In this document: positions 17,589 to 26,261 of the stretch, piece by piece
How the letters are laid out: each line of letters opens with the position of its first letter
How positions within the stretch are numbered: position 1 is the stretch's first letter
From: Actinomyces trachealis
GTDB taxonomy: Bacteria; Actinomycetota; Actinomycetes; Actinomycetales; Actinomycetaceae
Direction of reading: 5' to 3'
NCBI RefSeq assembly: GCF_015711475.1
Contig: NZ_CP065027.1
Coordinates: 806,001-870,000, forward strand
Length of the DNA stretch: 64,000 nucleotides
The notes under the pieces: generated by a model
The model's input: the letters and a program-made list of their open reading frames with translations, nothing else
What the model was told of the DNA's origin: nothing
The model's database searches: none
Position numbers and translations under genes: made by a program

Positions 17589-20135
17589 TCAGCGCCGCCC
17601 CCGGCGTGAAAGCCCCACGAAACAGATAGCCAAGCTCACGCAGGCCACCACCGACAGCATCCCCAGATCCCACAACCACTGGCCAGGCTCGTGCTGCCAG
17701 AGCGCATCGTAACGGTTTGGGGCGATCTGGTTGAGGTTGACTGTGGCAGCCGCCATCGAGTGTCCCCAGCGGGAAGGCATCAGCCAGGAAAGCTGCTCAA
17801 AGACCTTGCGATCCACCACCGGGATCAGACCACCAGAAAGCACCAGCTGCCCCATAATCGAGACCACCAGCACCGGCATAACCTGCTCGGAGGAAGACAC
17901 GAAGGAGGAGATCGCCAGGCCCAACAAACCAGAGGTGAAAGCGATCGCCCAGCAGGCCACCGCCAACTCAAAGCCGGGGGAGCCCAACAGCACCGCTTCG
18001 GAGGGGGCGTCGTTCAGGAGCAGGGCCGTGCCACACATGAGTGCCGTCTGCACCGTGACAATCAGGGCCAGCATCAGAGACTTGGCAAACATGTAGGCCC
18101 CCGAGCGCAGCCCCACCGCCTTCTCCCGCAGGAACACATCCCGTTCACCGATAAGCTCACGGATAGTCACCGCCATGCCAGCGAAAGCCGAGCCAGTGAC
18201 CAGCACCACCAGCAGCTCCACCGCCTGGCCGGAGATCCGCGGACACGGCACGTCCGGGGTGGGCTGGGGGATCGGAGGCACCGCGAAACCAGTGGTTCCG
18301 CTGATGGCCTTAGTGAGCAGCCCCATGACCAACGGCAGCACCAGCATAAAAGCCAGATAGGAGGGGTCCGCCGCGATAATCCGCATATGACGGCGCAGCA
18401 GAGTAGAGATCTGCCGTAAAGCCGACTGCTTGCGCGGGGCCGACGCCGAGGTCGAGCGGGCTACCGGGACAGGCTGCCCTGAGCCACGCCGGGTTGAGGG
18501 CACCACCTGCTCCAGGTGCCCGCGCAGAGGCTCCGTATGGTTACGGATCAAGGCGTAAACGTCCGCGTAGCCGTCAATCGCCCCCGGGTCAGCGAACCCA
18601 CCCTTAGGCGCGTGCAGCACCAGCTGGCCAGCGCGAGCCAACTCAGCGTGGCGGGCCCGGAAGTAGGGGATGACCTCGCGCGGCGACCCGAAATACACCG
18701 GCTTGCCGCCTGCAGCCAGGATCAACACCTTGTCCGCCCGGTCTATATGGTTCTCGTTGTGGGTGACCACCATGACCGTGCGGCCAGTGTCCCCAGGGCG
18801 GGCGCCGTGCGCCAAGCTGGCCAGCAGGTCCATGACATCACGGTCCAACTGGGGGTCCAGGCCGGAGGTCGGCTCGTCCAGGAACAACAGCTTGGGCTTG
18901 GTGAGCAGTTCGATTGCCGTGGACACGCGCTTGCGCTGACCACCAGAAAGCTTCTTGACCCGCTTGTCCACGTGCTCCGTCAGGTCCAGGTCCTCCAGCA
19001 CCTCCGCGATGCGTTGGGCCCGCTCCGCCTTGGTCAGGTCAGAGGCCAGGCGCAGCTCGGCGGCATACTGCAAGGTTTGGCGCACCGTGAGTGCAGAGTG
19101 GACGACGTCATTCTGCGGCACCACACCAATGGAGTTGCGCATCACGGCGTACTGCTCGTAGACGTCAAAACCGTTAAACAGCACCCGGCCGCTCTGAGCC
19201 TTCTGCTCACCGGTAAGCGCCTTGAGCAAGGTGGACTTCCCGGCGCCAGAGGGGCCAACCACAGCTAGCAGTTCGCCGCCGGGCAGCGAGAAAGAGACCT
19301 GGTCCAGCAGACGCTTGCCGTGGTCCACGGTGAAAACCAGGTCCTTGGCAACCAGGCCCTCCTCACCCTCAATGGCCGTCTGCACCTGGCAGACACCGTC
19401 AGGGTTGATAGCAATGAGCGTGGCCCCCATCGCCATGACCAGTGGCTGGTCCACGAGCACCGAACTCACGCGCTGGTTGCCCACCCAGACGCCGTTGGTG
19501 GACCCCAGGTCCGTGACCATGATGCCGCGCTGGGTCAGATCAACGCGCGCGTGATGCGCGGAAACCAACGGGTCATCCTTGAGCACCAGCGTGTTGTCTG
19601 ACGCGCGACCAATAGTGCCTGAGGAGGTGATACGGAAGGCCTGCAAGGTGGTGCGACGGGTGGCACCCTGAGCGCTGCTGGCCGACGGGTAGCTGGCCTG
19701 CGCCAGGTTCCGCGCGACGCCGTCGCTAGTGCCATAGCTCGCGGCCGCAGAAGAGGTGGCTGCAGAAGCGGCGGAGGCAGAAGAAGTGGCCGCAGAAGAG
19801 CTGGAGGGGGCCGATGGGCCTGAAGACTCATAGCCAACCGGGGTCAGCGCCAGCACTGGGCCAGAGGCATCACCCAACTGGATACGCGTGCCGCGCGTGA
19901 TCAAGGCGCTCTGGGCGCGCTGACCGTCAACAAGCATGCCGTTGCTGCTCAAACACTTGACCTGCCAGCCTTCAGCGGTGGGGGAGACCTCCAGATGGCG
20001 CCGGGAGACAATCGGTGCCTGCACCACCACGTCGCATTGTTCAAGGCGACCAACCGTGAACGCGCGCCGGAAAGCGGGGGGTGCTACGGCACCAGGGGAA
20101 GAGAGCAGCCGCACGGCAAGGGCGGAGGAAGGCAC
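17589..20135 (-). CDS. FHA-domain ABC transporter (Rv1747/ABCG-like)
   Basis: This 848-residue protein combines an FHA domain (about 15-85, FTVGRLEQCDVVVQAPIVSR), a low-complexity Ser/Ala linker, a second FHA domain (about 185-255, GTIGRASDNTLVLKDDPLVS), an ABC ATPase (about 280-500; Walker A VGPSGAGKSTLL, signature KLSGGQRKRVS, Walker B LLFLDEPTSGLD) and an ABC-2 membrane domain with six helices. The order matches mycobacterial Rv1747, which is regulated by Ser/Thr kinases through its FHA domains and is linked to cell-envelope glycolipid export. The GTG at 20135 follows AAAGGA at seven bases; the longer frame would run into tRNA-Arg. Substrate unknown here. Confidence 0.92.
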   Translation of the reverse strand: MPSSALAVRLLSSPGAVAPPAFRRAFTVGRLEQCDVVVQAPIVSRRHLEVSPTAEGWQVKCLSSNGMLVDGQRAQSALITRGTRIQLGDASGPVLALTPVGYESSGPSAPSSSSAATSSASAASAATSSAAASYGTSDGVARNLAQASYPSASSAQGATRRTTLQAFRITSSGTIGRASDNTLVLKDDPLVSAHHARVDLTQRGIMVTDLGSTNGVWVGNQRVSSVLVDQPLVMAMGATLIAINPDGVCQVQTAIEGEEGLVAKDLVFTVDHGKRLLDQVSFSLPGGELLAVVGPSGAGKSTLLKALTGEQKAQSGRVLFNGFDVYEQYAVMRNSIGVVPQNDVVHSALTVRQTLQYAAELRLASDLTKAERAQRIAEVLEDLDLTEHVDKRVKKLSGGQRKRVSTAIELLTKPKLLFLDEPTSGLDPQLDRDVMDLLASLAHGARPGDTGRTVMVVTHNENHIDRADKVLILAAGGKPVYFGSPREVIPYFRARHAELARAGQLVLHAPKGGFADPGAIDGYADVYALIRNHTEPLRGHLEQVVPSTRRGSGQPVPVARSTSASAPRKQSALRQISTLLRRHMRIIAADPSYLAFMLVLPLVMGLLTKAISGTTGFAVPPIPQPTPDVPCPRISGQAVELLVVLVTGSAFAGMAVTIRELIGERDVFLREKAVGLRSGAYMFAKSLMLALIVTVQTALMCGTALLLNDAPSEAVLLGSPGFELAVACWAIAFTSGLLGLAISSFVSSSEQVMPVLVVSIMGQLVLSGGLIPVVDRKVFEQLSWLMPSRWGHSMAAATVNLNQIAPNRYDALWQHEPGQWLWDLGMLSVVACVSLAICFVGLSRRGRR

Positions 20136-20268
20136 AGTAGTCCTTTCACAGCAACTGGCGGACGCAGGACGCCGCCACGGGACGGGCCAAACAATACCGG
20201 GAGTCCCAGAGCCTGGGCTGAGGTGCCGTAGGCTATCTGGGGTCCGACGCGCCAAGCGTCCCAGGCAC

Positions 20269-20344
20269 GCCTCCATAGCTCAATGGATAGAGCAACGGCC
20301 TTCTAATCCGCAGGTTCCCGGTTCGAGTCCGGGTGGGGGCACCA
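20269..20344 (+). tRNA. tRNA-Arg (TCT)
   Basis: A cloverleaf with acceptor GCCTCCA/TGGGGGC (one G-T pair), D loop AGCTCAATGGATAGAGC, anticodon loop CTTCTAA giving anticodon TCT, T arm CCCGGTTCGAGTCCGGG and an encoded ACCA end at 20341-20344. Confidence 0.95.
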
Positions 20345-20408
20345 TCTGGTACCGGGGATTGACTCTCTCGGTACCCGATCTTGGCCTCCCTCCATTTATG
20401 GTTGGCCT

Positions 20409-22043
20409 ATGTTCCCAAGCGGCTCCAAGCGCCCGACCGACGCGGCACCTGTTCCAGGTGACGGCGCAGCCAGCGGCATGCTCAGCCGCGGTCATCTAGT
20501 CGCGGTCTTCACGGACCTGCTTGGCGACCTTGAACGCCTTGACCTTCGGCTCAACGCCCCCGGTGTGGAGGACGCCCGCAAGCTGCGCGTGCGTTTGCAA
20601 GGTGAGGTTCATGACCACGTGCTGCCCCGTCTGAAGGACGCGGACGTACCAGCCATCGTCGTCGTCGGTGGGTCAACTGGCGCCGGAAAGTCCACCCTGG
20701 TCAATTCCGTCCTGCGCGCGGAGGTCTCCCCGATGGGGGTGCTGCGCCCCACCACGCGCACGCCGGTACTGGTGGCCAACCCTGAGGACGCCAACTCAAT
20801 TGCTGCCCACCCGGTGGCTCAGGTCTGCCTGACCGTCCTGTCAAAGGAGATTCCTGCGGGACTGGCGGTGGTTGACGCCTCCGACCTGGACTCCGTACAT
20901 GAGGCCAACCGGGACCTGGCTGCCCGTCTCCTAGAAGCAGCAGACCTCTGGCTCTTCGTTACTACGGCTGCTCGCTATGGTGACCAGACGCCTTGGGGGA
21001 CTCTGGAGGACGCCGTCTCACGGGGCACAGCGATCGCCGTCGTGCTCAACCGTGTGAACGCAACGGTTCTGGGGGAGGTGCGCCGTGACCTCATGGAGCG
21101 ACTCATCGCCCTGGGCTTGGAGGACTCGCCCTTCTTCGTGGTGGATGACGCGGGCCCCCTCAAGGGGATACTGCCAGCCGAGGCCGTCCAAGAGTTGCAC
21201 GACTGGCTCTGGCTGCTCGCTGGCCGCCACCGCGCCGCCAGCCTGCTACGCCGCACCGGCAAGAGCCTGTGGACCAGCCTCTGCGGTGATCTCACCCAGT
21301 TGGCTGACGACGTCGACGCGCAGGCCCGGGCTGCCGACACCCTGGAGGAAGGCCGGGCAGCCCTCCTTGGGGCCCCCATCTCTGACCTGACCGGTGAGAT
21401 CGAGGTCGGCTCCTGTGGGCAGGGCGCCCCGACCACCCGCTGGCTCACCTTGGCTTCCTCTGGTGGTGCGCTGGCTGGCCTGGCGGCTTTGGCTCCCGGC
21501 GGGCGGCTGTCAACAGGCCTGTTTGGGCGCCGCACACGTCAGCGCACAGAGGCCCTGGATCTGCTGGCTAAGGACGCGCTAGATGCAGTCCATTCCAGGC
21601 TTGAAGCCACGCTCGTGTCCCTTTCAGCGGATTTGCGTGCATTGTGGGGAGCTGCTGGGGCAGAGCCGCCAGCCGAGTTGGGTGACGCCTCACGCAAGGC
21701 CACCTCAGTGCTTGAGAGCTGGCGTGTGGGCTTGCTGCGTGACTGTGGCGTGCACGAGATCCCTCATGGTCTGACCGAGCAGAGCCTTTCTGACTTGCTT
21801 ACGGCTGCGGCTGTGGGTGTGACCGGCGCGGTAAATGCGCTGCGTTGCATGGAGATGACAGCTGCGGCAGACATGGCGCGGGATGGGCTGGCGGCTGCTC
21901 TGGAGAATGCGGTGCGCGGCCTGGTACCTGCCGGAACGGCCCGTAGGCTCGCCCCGGACCCGGGGTTGGCTGCGGCTCTACGCCTGCGTGCAGCTGAGCT
22001 GCGGCCGCTGATCCGGGCGGGAGAATCTGGAGGAGTTGAATGA
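20409..22043 (+). CDS. Dynamin-like/TrmE-fold GTPase, first of a pair
   Basis: A 544-residue protein with a G domain: the P-loop is VVVGGSTGAGKSTLVNSVL near residue 80, a G3-like segment is AVVDASDLDSV (the usual DxxG is not exact) and G4 is LNRVN. The rest is predicted helical, with an Ala/Gly-rich hydrophobic segment near LASSGGALAGLAALAPGG. Paired genes of this kind are common in actinobacteria and annotated as dynamin family or ABC-like GTPases; in other bacteria such pairs remodel membranes. The stop overlaps the next start (TGAATGACG region), so the two are co-translated. Physiological role not known. Confidence 0.8.
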   Translation: MFPSGSKRPTDAAPVPGDGAASGMLSRGHLVAVFTDLLGDLERLDLRLNAPGVEDARKLRVRLQGEVHDHVLPRLKDADVPAIVVVGGSTGAGKSTLVNSVLRAEVSPMGVLRPTTRTPVLVANPEDANSIAAHPVAQVCLTVLSKEIPAGLAVVDASDLDSVHEANRDLAARLLEAADLWLFVTTAARYGDQTPWGTLEDAVSRGTAIAVVLNRVNATVLGEVRRDLMERLIALGLEDSPFFVVDDAGPLKGILPAEAVQELHDWLWLLAGRHRAASLLRRTGKSLWTSLCGDLTQLADDVDAQARAADTLEEGRAALLGAPISDLTGEIEVGSCGQGAPTTRWLTLASSGGALAGLAALAPGGRLSTGLFGRRTRQRTEALDLLAKDALDAVHSRLEATLVSLSADLRALWGAAGAEPPAELGDASRKATSVLESWRVGLLRDCGVHEIPHGLTEQSLSDLLTAAAVGVTGAVNALRCMEMTAAADMARDGLAAALENAVRGLVPAGTARRLAPDPGLAAALRLRAAELRPLIRAGESGGVE

Positions 22044-23482
22044 CGGTCACCAAGCCCTTGGATGCCGCCCACCTGGAGGCGCGCCTAGAGCGGATGCACG
22101 CCGCCCTGGACCTGTGCCCCGGTGAGGTACCTGCTTCATTGGCGATCCCGGCCCGCTCCTCCTTGGACGACGTCTCGGACCGTCTCGCGCTCGGCGTGGA
22201 CCACACGGTGGCCGCGTTCTTTGGCGGCACAGGCTCGGGCAAATCCTCCCTGTTCAACGCGATCACCCAGCTGGAGTTCGCCGACGTCGGTGCGCGCCGC
22301 CCCACCACCTCCCGCGCCGCCGCCTGCTCCTGGGGTGACGACGCCGGGGCACTGCTGGACTTCCTGGGAGTGTCACCGGAGCGGCGAATCAGGCGGGAGT
22401 CACTGCTGGACGCCTCCGACCAGGAGGAGCTAGCAGGCCTGGTCCTGCTTGACGTTCCCGACTACGACTCCGTAACCCAGGACCACGCCCTCCAGGTCGA
22501 TCGGCTGGTGCCCTTGGCTGACGTGCTCGTGTGGGTGGTTGACCCTCAGAAGTACGCCGATGCGGCACTCCATGAGGGGTACCTGCGTGGCCTGGGGGCC
22601 CGGCAGGAGGACATGCTGGTTCTTTTCAACCAGGTGGACACAGTGCCAGAGGGTGGTGAGCGGGCGCTCGTTGACGACGTGCGCAAGCTTCTGGACGCAG
22701 ACGGGCTTGCGCGAGTCCAGGTTCTGACTGTCTCCGCGGTGCGCGGAGACAACCTCCCGGCTTTCCGCAAGATCTTGTGTGAGCGTGTGGCGCGCGAGTC
22801 CAACGCCGCCCGCACCGTCTCCGCGGAGATGGACGCGATCTCCCGCCGTCTGGCCGGTTGTATGGCCAAGGATCCCGTAGACCTGGATCCGGGACTGGAG
22901 AAGCCTGTCGTAGAGGCCTTGCTGCGGGCCTCTGGGGCGCATGTGGTGGCTGACTCCGTGCGAGCTGCCCTCGCCTGGCCGCTGGGAAAGGCTCTAGCTC
23001 GGCCAGAGCCGCCAGCTCGTGCCGCTGTTGCCGCCGCCCAGACCACGTGGCTGCGCCGCACAACCGCCGGTCTGCCTCAGGTCTGGTTACACTCCATTGA
23101 GGACGCTGTGGTCTCTCCGGACCAGCTGGCGGCCCAGACGGCTGAAGCGGTTGGCTCTGTGCCGTTGCCGCTGCGCAATACGCCGTTGCTGCAACTTGGC
23201 TGGTGGGGTGGTCTCCTACTGGCGGTGCTTGGAGCAGTACTGGGAATACTGGCAGTGCCGCAGCATCACCCGTTGTGGATCGGTCTGCTGATAGCGGCTA
23301 TTGGCGTGGTGACAATGACGCTGACGCAACGTGCCAGGTCCAAGCGTGCGCAGCACGCGTCTGAGCAGTATTTGAGGCAGGTGCGCCACTTGGTTGAGTC
23401 CGTTGTTGAACGCGGGCTCTCTACACCGGCCGGCCGGGTGCTGGCCCGCCACCAGATCCTGCAGCAGGCATTCGGCCTCTGA
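22040..23482 (+). CDS. Dynamin-like GTPase with C-terminal membrane segments, second of a pair
   Basis: A 480-residue partner of the preceding gene. G1 is FFGGTGSGKSSLFNAI, G3 is LLDVPDYDSV and G4 is LFNQVDTV, closer to the canonical N-K-x-D than in the first protein. Two adjacent hydrophobic helices near the C-terminus (LGWWGGLLLAVLGAVLGIL and PLWIGLLIAAIGVVTMTL) should anchor it in the membrane, with a short basic cytosolic tail. A membrane-anchored and a soluble GTPase working as a hetero-oligomer is a reasonable inference. Confidence 0.82.
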   Translation: MTVTKPLDAAHLEARLERMHAALDLCPGEVPASLAIPARSSLDDVSDRLALGVDHTVAAFFGGTGSGKSSLFNAITQLEFADVGARRPTTSRAAACSWGDDAGALLDFLGVSPERRIRRESLLDASDQEELAGLVLLDVPDYDSVTQDHALQVDRLVPLADVLVWVVDPQKYADAALHEGYLRGLGARQEDMLVLFNQVDTVPEGGERALVDDVRKLLDADGLARVQVLTVSAVRGDNLPAFRKILCERVARESNAARTVSAEMDAISRRLAGCMAKDPVDLDPGLEKPVVEALLRASGAHVVADSVRAALAWPLGKALARPEPPARAAVAAAQTTWLRRTTAGLPQVWLHSIEDAVVSPDQLAAQTAEAVGSVPLPLRNTPLLQLGWWGGLLLAVLGAVLGILAVPQHHPLWIGLLIAAIGVVTMTLTQRARSKRAQHASEQYLRQVRHLVESVVERGLSTPAGRVLARHQILQQAFGL

Positions 23483-23622
23483 GCTGACTCCGCGCTCCAC
23501 AGGTGGGCGCCGTGCGGGCGCCGCCAGCCCGCAGGTGGGTTATGGGCGGTCGGGCGGGCCGGACGGCGCATGGTGGTGCTGGTCGGCCACCACGACCTCG
23601 GCCGACCAGAAGGAGTGTCATC

Positions 23623-24252
23623 ATGAGCCGTCAGATAGACGTGACCGTCCAAGGCATCGTGGGCACCAGCCCCGTCCTCAGCCGTACCACGGGAAACCCG
23701 TTCTGCCGTTTCCGCGTGGCGGTCACGCCCAGCCACCGTGGAGGCTCCACCTGGATTGACGAACCGACCATCTGGTTCACTGCCAAGGCCTGGGGAGCGC
23801 TCGCTGAAAACCTGAGTTTTTCACTGTCCAAAGGGGACCCGGTGCTGCTGACTGGGCGTTTCTCTCAAGAATCCTGGAGCGGAGAGCGTGGTGCCGGGGT
23901 CAGCAACGTGATCAACCTGACCAGCGCGGGCCATGACCTCTCTCGTGGGGAGAGCCGCTTTGGCCGCCTTGTGCGTGGTAGCAAGCCAGAAGGAGGGGAG
24001 ACCGACGGTGCTGCCCAAGACCAGGAGCGTGCATCGGCTAGTGCGCAGGCGGTCGATGCCGATCCTGCTGCCCTGGGGCAGCCGGTGAGCCCAGATCAGC
24101 AGCCTGAGAATCAGGCGGGGAGCAGTGTGGCCTTGGACCAGGACCGCACCGAGGGGGAAATACTACTTGAAGCAGATTCCCAGGTTCCCAGTGAGCTCTC
24201 AGACTCGACCTGGGAGCTGCCTGTGAGTGAGTTGGAAGAGGCGCTTACCTGA
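23623..24252 (+). CDS. ssb: Single-stranded DNA-binding protein (paralogue-type)
   Basis: The ATG at 23623 has AAGGAGTG upstream. The first 110 residues form an OB fold with the SSB landmarks RQIDVTVQGIVGTSPVLSR, FCRFRVAVTPSHRGGSTW, IDEPTIWFTAKAWGALAENL and KGDPVLLTGRFSQESW. The remaining 100 residues are acidic and Gln-rich, but the end reads VSELEEALT and lacks the D-D-I-P-F tip that recruits partner proteins in replication SSBs. It is therefore probably a second, non-essential SSB; the usual rpsF-ssb-rpsR context is absent. Confidence 0.85.
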   Translation: MSRQIDVTVQGIVGTSPVLSRTTGNPFCRFRVAVTPSHRGGSTWIDEPTIWFTAKAWGALAENLSFSLSKGDPVLLTGRFSQESWSGERGAGVSNVINLTSAGHDLSRGESRFGRLVRGSKPEGGETDGAAQDQERASASAQAVDADPAALGQPVSPDQQPENQAGSSVALDQDRTEGEILLEADSQVPSELSDSTWELPVSELEEALT

Positions 24253-24636
24253 CCTTCTGTAAGCGGCGGACGACTTGTTGGTATGAGGCGGGCGAGCCGT
24301 GCCGGGGTAGTTACCCCATCGTCACCTTACGGTTGTGTGATTGCTAGCAGTTCGTTAGGAATTGGGTGAGAATTCGGCTTTCCCATGAGGGGGTCGCCTA
24401 TTGTCGGGGCAGTCATTACGCAAGGGGACGCTGTTCCGGACCGCGTCTTCGAGGGAGGTTAGGTCACTCCTAGCGTGCCGCAATCGTGAACATCTTGTGA
24501 TATGACGTGCTTCGGAATGTCACAGGAACGAGCCCAGAAAGAGCGTGTCTTAAACGATTTCAGGCGGTGTGGCTGCGTACCGTGACGTAGGTCTGAGAAA
24601 GGTCCGTGTGGAACCGTCACCGGGAGCGAGTAGCAA
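24253..24636 (+). other. Intergenic region upstream of ftsE
   Basis: About 380 bases without a gene I can support. prfB, which commonly precedes ftsE in actinobacteria, is not here. The stretch presumably holds the ftsEX promoter, but I cannot pick a convincing -35/-10 pair; the ribosome site before ftsE is a weak GGGAGCGAG. Confidence 0.5.
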
Positions 24637-25326
24637 ATGATCCGATTCGACCACGTCTCCAAGGTCTACAAGCGAGGAGCCCGCCCGGCCCTCGATGATG
24701 TGAGCCTGGAGGTCGAGCGCGGGGAGTTCGTGTTCCTCGTGGGAGCATCTGGATCCGGCAAATCCACCTTCTTGAACCTCGTCCTGCGTACCGAGCGTCC
24801 CACCTCCGGGACGGTGCACGTGCTAGGCCGGGACCTCGCCCAGGTCTCCTCCTGGCGGGTGCCGCAGTTGCGGCGGGAAATGGGCTTCGTCTTCCAGAAC
24901 TTCGAGCTGCTCGAGAACAAGACGGTCGAGGAGAACGTGGCCCTGGTGCCGGAGGTGATCGGCAAGTCCCGCCACAACATCAGCACCGCAGTCCCGGAGG
25001 CCCTGGACCTCGTGGGCCTAGGCGGCAAGGAACGGCGTTTCCCACACGAACTCTCCGGCGGTGAGCAACAGCGCGTCGGCATTGCCCGCGCCATGGTCAA
25101 CCGTCCCAAGATCCTGATGGCGGACGAGCCCACGGGCAACCTGGACCCCTCCACCTCTGTGGGAATCATGCGTGTGCTGGACCGGATTAACCGGCAGGGC
25201 ACCACCGTCGTCATGGCCACCCACGACGTCGACATTGTTGACCAGATGCGTAAGCGCGTCATCGAGCTCAAAGCGGGAGAGGTTGTGCGCGACCAGCAGC
25301 ACGGCGTCTTCGGTTCGAGCCTGTGA
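24637..25326 (+). CDS. ftsE: Cell-division ABC ATPase FtsE
   Basis: FtsE is the cytoplasmic ATPase that, with FtsX, activates peptidoglycan hydrolases at the septum. At 229 residues it has the family start [20 protein letters not shown], Walker [15 protein letters not shown]-loop [10 protein letters not shown], signature [18 protein letters not shown], Walker [13 protein letters not shown] and the switch His in [10 protein letters not shown]. It is 12 bases upstream of ftsX. Confidence 0.96.
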   Translation: MIRFDHVSKVYKRGARPALDDVSLEVERGEFVFLVGASGSGKSTFLNLVLRTERPTSGTVHVLGRDLAQVSSWRVPQLRREMGFVFQNFELLENKTVEENVALVPEVIGKSRHNISTAVPEALDLVGLGGKERRFPHELSGGEQQRVGIARAMVNRPKILMADEPTGNLDPSTSVGIMRVLDRINRQGTTVVMATHDVDIVDQMRKRVIELKAGEVVRDQQHGVFGSSL

Positions 25327-25338
25327 GGAAGGAAGCAG

Positions 25339-26256
25339 ATGCGCCTACGTCGAATCATCACCGAGGCCAGCAAGGGTCTGGCCCGCAACCTCTCGATGAC
25401 CGTCTCTGTCATCCTGGTGGCCTTCGTCTCCCTGCTGTTCGTGGGCTCCTCAGCGCTGCTGCAGCAGCAGATCGGCATCATGAAGGGAGAGTGGTACGAC
25501 AAGGTGGAGGTGTCGGTGTTCATGTGCCCGGCCTACTCAGCCACCTCCCGTTGCGCCCAGGGGGAAGCCACCCAGGAGCAGATAGACGCCACCGAGGCGC
25601 TCCTCAAATCGGACACGCTGAAACCTTACGTAGCCTCCTACCAGATCGAATCCAAGGCCGAGGCCTACAAGAACTTCATGAAGGCCTACGGTGACCACAA
25701 AATCGGCCGCAATGCGACCGAGGACATGATGCCAGTGTCCTTCCGGATCAAGCTCGTGGACGTGGAGAAGTACCAGGCTGTGGCCGAGCAGTTCTCCGGT
25801 CGTGAGGGCGTGGACCGCGTAGTCGACATGCGTGAGACCCTCGAACCGCTCGTCGTCGTCATCAACCGGGCCTCCTGGATCACCGCCGGGCTGGCTGGGA
25901 TCATGTCGATTGCTGCCGTCCTGCTCATCTCCACCACGATCCGCCTGTCCGCGCTGAGCCGCGCCAAAGAGGTACGGATTATGCGCATGGTCGGTGCCTC
26001 AAACCTGTTCGTGCAGATGCCCTTCGTGCTTGAGGGAGCCATCGCCGCGCTGCTCGGGGCGGTCGGTGCGATCGGCGCGCTGTGGCTCGGAGTGCACTAC
26101 ATCGTGGACCGCTGGCTGGCGGACTCCATCTCCTTCACCACGGCCTTCATCTCCACTGCGGACGTCCTCAGCCTGGCCCCCTGGCTGCTGGCTGCGGCAA
26201 TCGTCCTAGCCACCTGTTCCTCGGTGGTGTCCCTGTCCAAGTACACGAAGGTGTGA
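25339..26256 (+). CDS. ftsX: Cell-division permease FtsX
   Basis: FtsX is the four-helix membrane partner of FtsE. The first helix is NLSMTVSVILVAFVSLLFVG. A large extracellular loop (residues about 45-180) contains a Cys pair, VFMCPAYSATSRCAQG, and the YQIESKAEAYKNFMKAYG block. Three C-terminal helices follow, with the cytosolic SALSRAKEVRIMRMVGAS. Length 305 residues is normal. The extracellular loop should contact the coiled-coil hydrolase encoded next. Confidence 0.95.
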   Translation: MRLRRIITEASKGLARNLSMTVSVILVAFVSLLFVGSSALLQQQIGIMKGEWYDKVEVSVFMCPAYSATSRCAQGEATQEQIDATEALLKSDTLKPYVASYQIESKAEAYKNFMKAYGDHKIGRNATEDMMPVSFRIKLVDVEKYQAVAEQFSGREGVDRVVDMRETLEPLVVVINRASWITAGLAGIMSIAAVLLISTTIRLSALSRAKEVRIMRMVGASNLFVQMPFVLEGAIAALLGAVGAIGALWLGVHYIVDRWLADSISFTTAFISTADVLSLAPWLLAAAIVLATCSSVVSLSKYTKV

Positions 26257-26261
26257 TCCCC

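Noticed and set aside
17589..20276. Longer start for the FHA-ABC gene at 20276
   Set aside because: It would begin inside tRNA-Arg and adds a Cys/Arg-rich peptide; the GTG at 20135 has a good ribosome site and the FHA domain follows directly.
20280..20495. Minus-strand 71-codon frame covering tRNA-Arg
   Set aside because: The end MVPPPGLEPGTCGLEGRCS is the familiar spurious translation of a tRNA gene.
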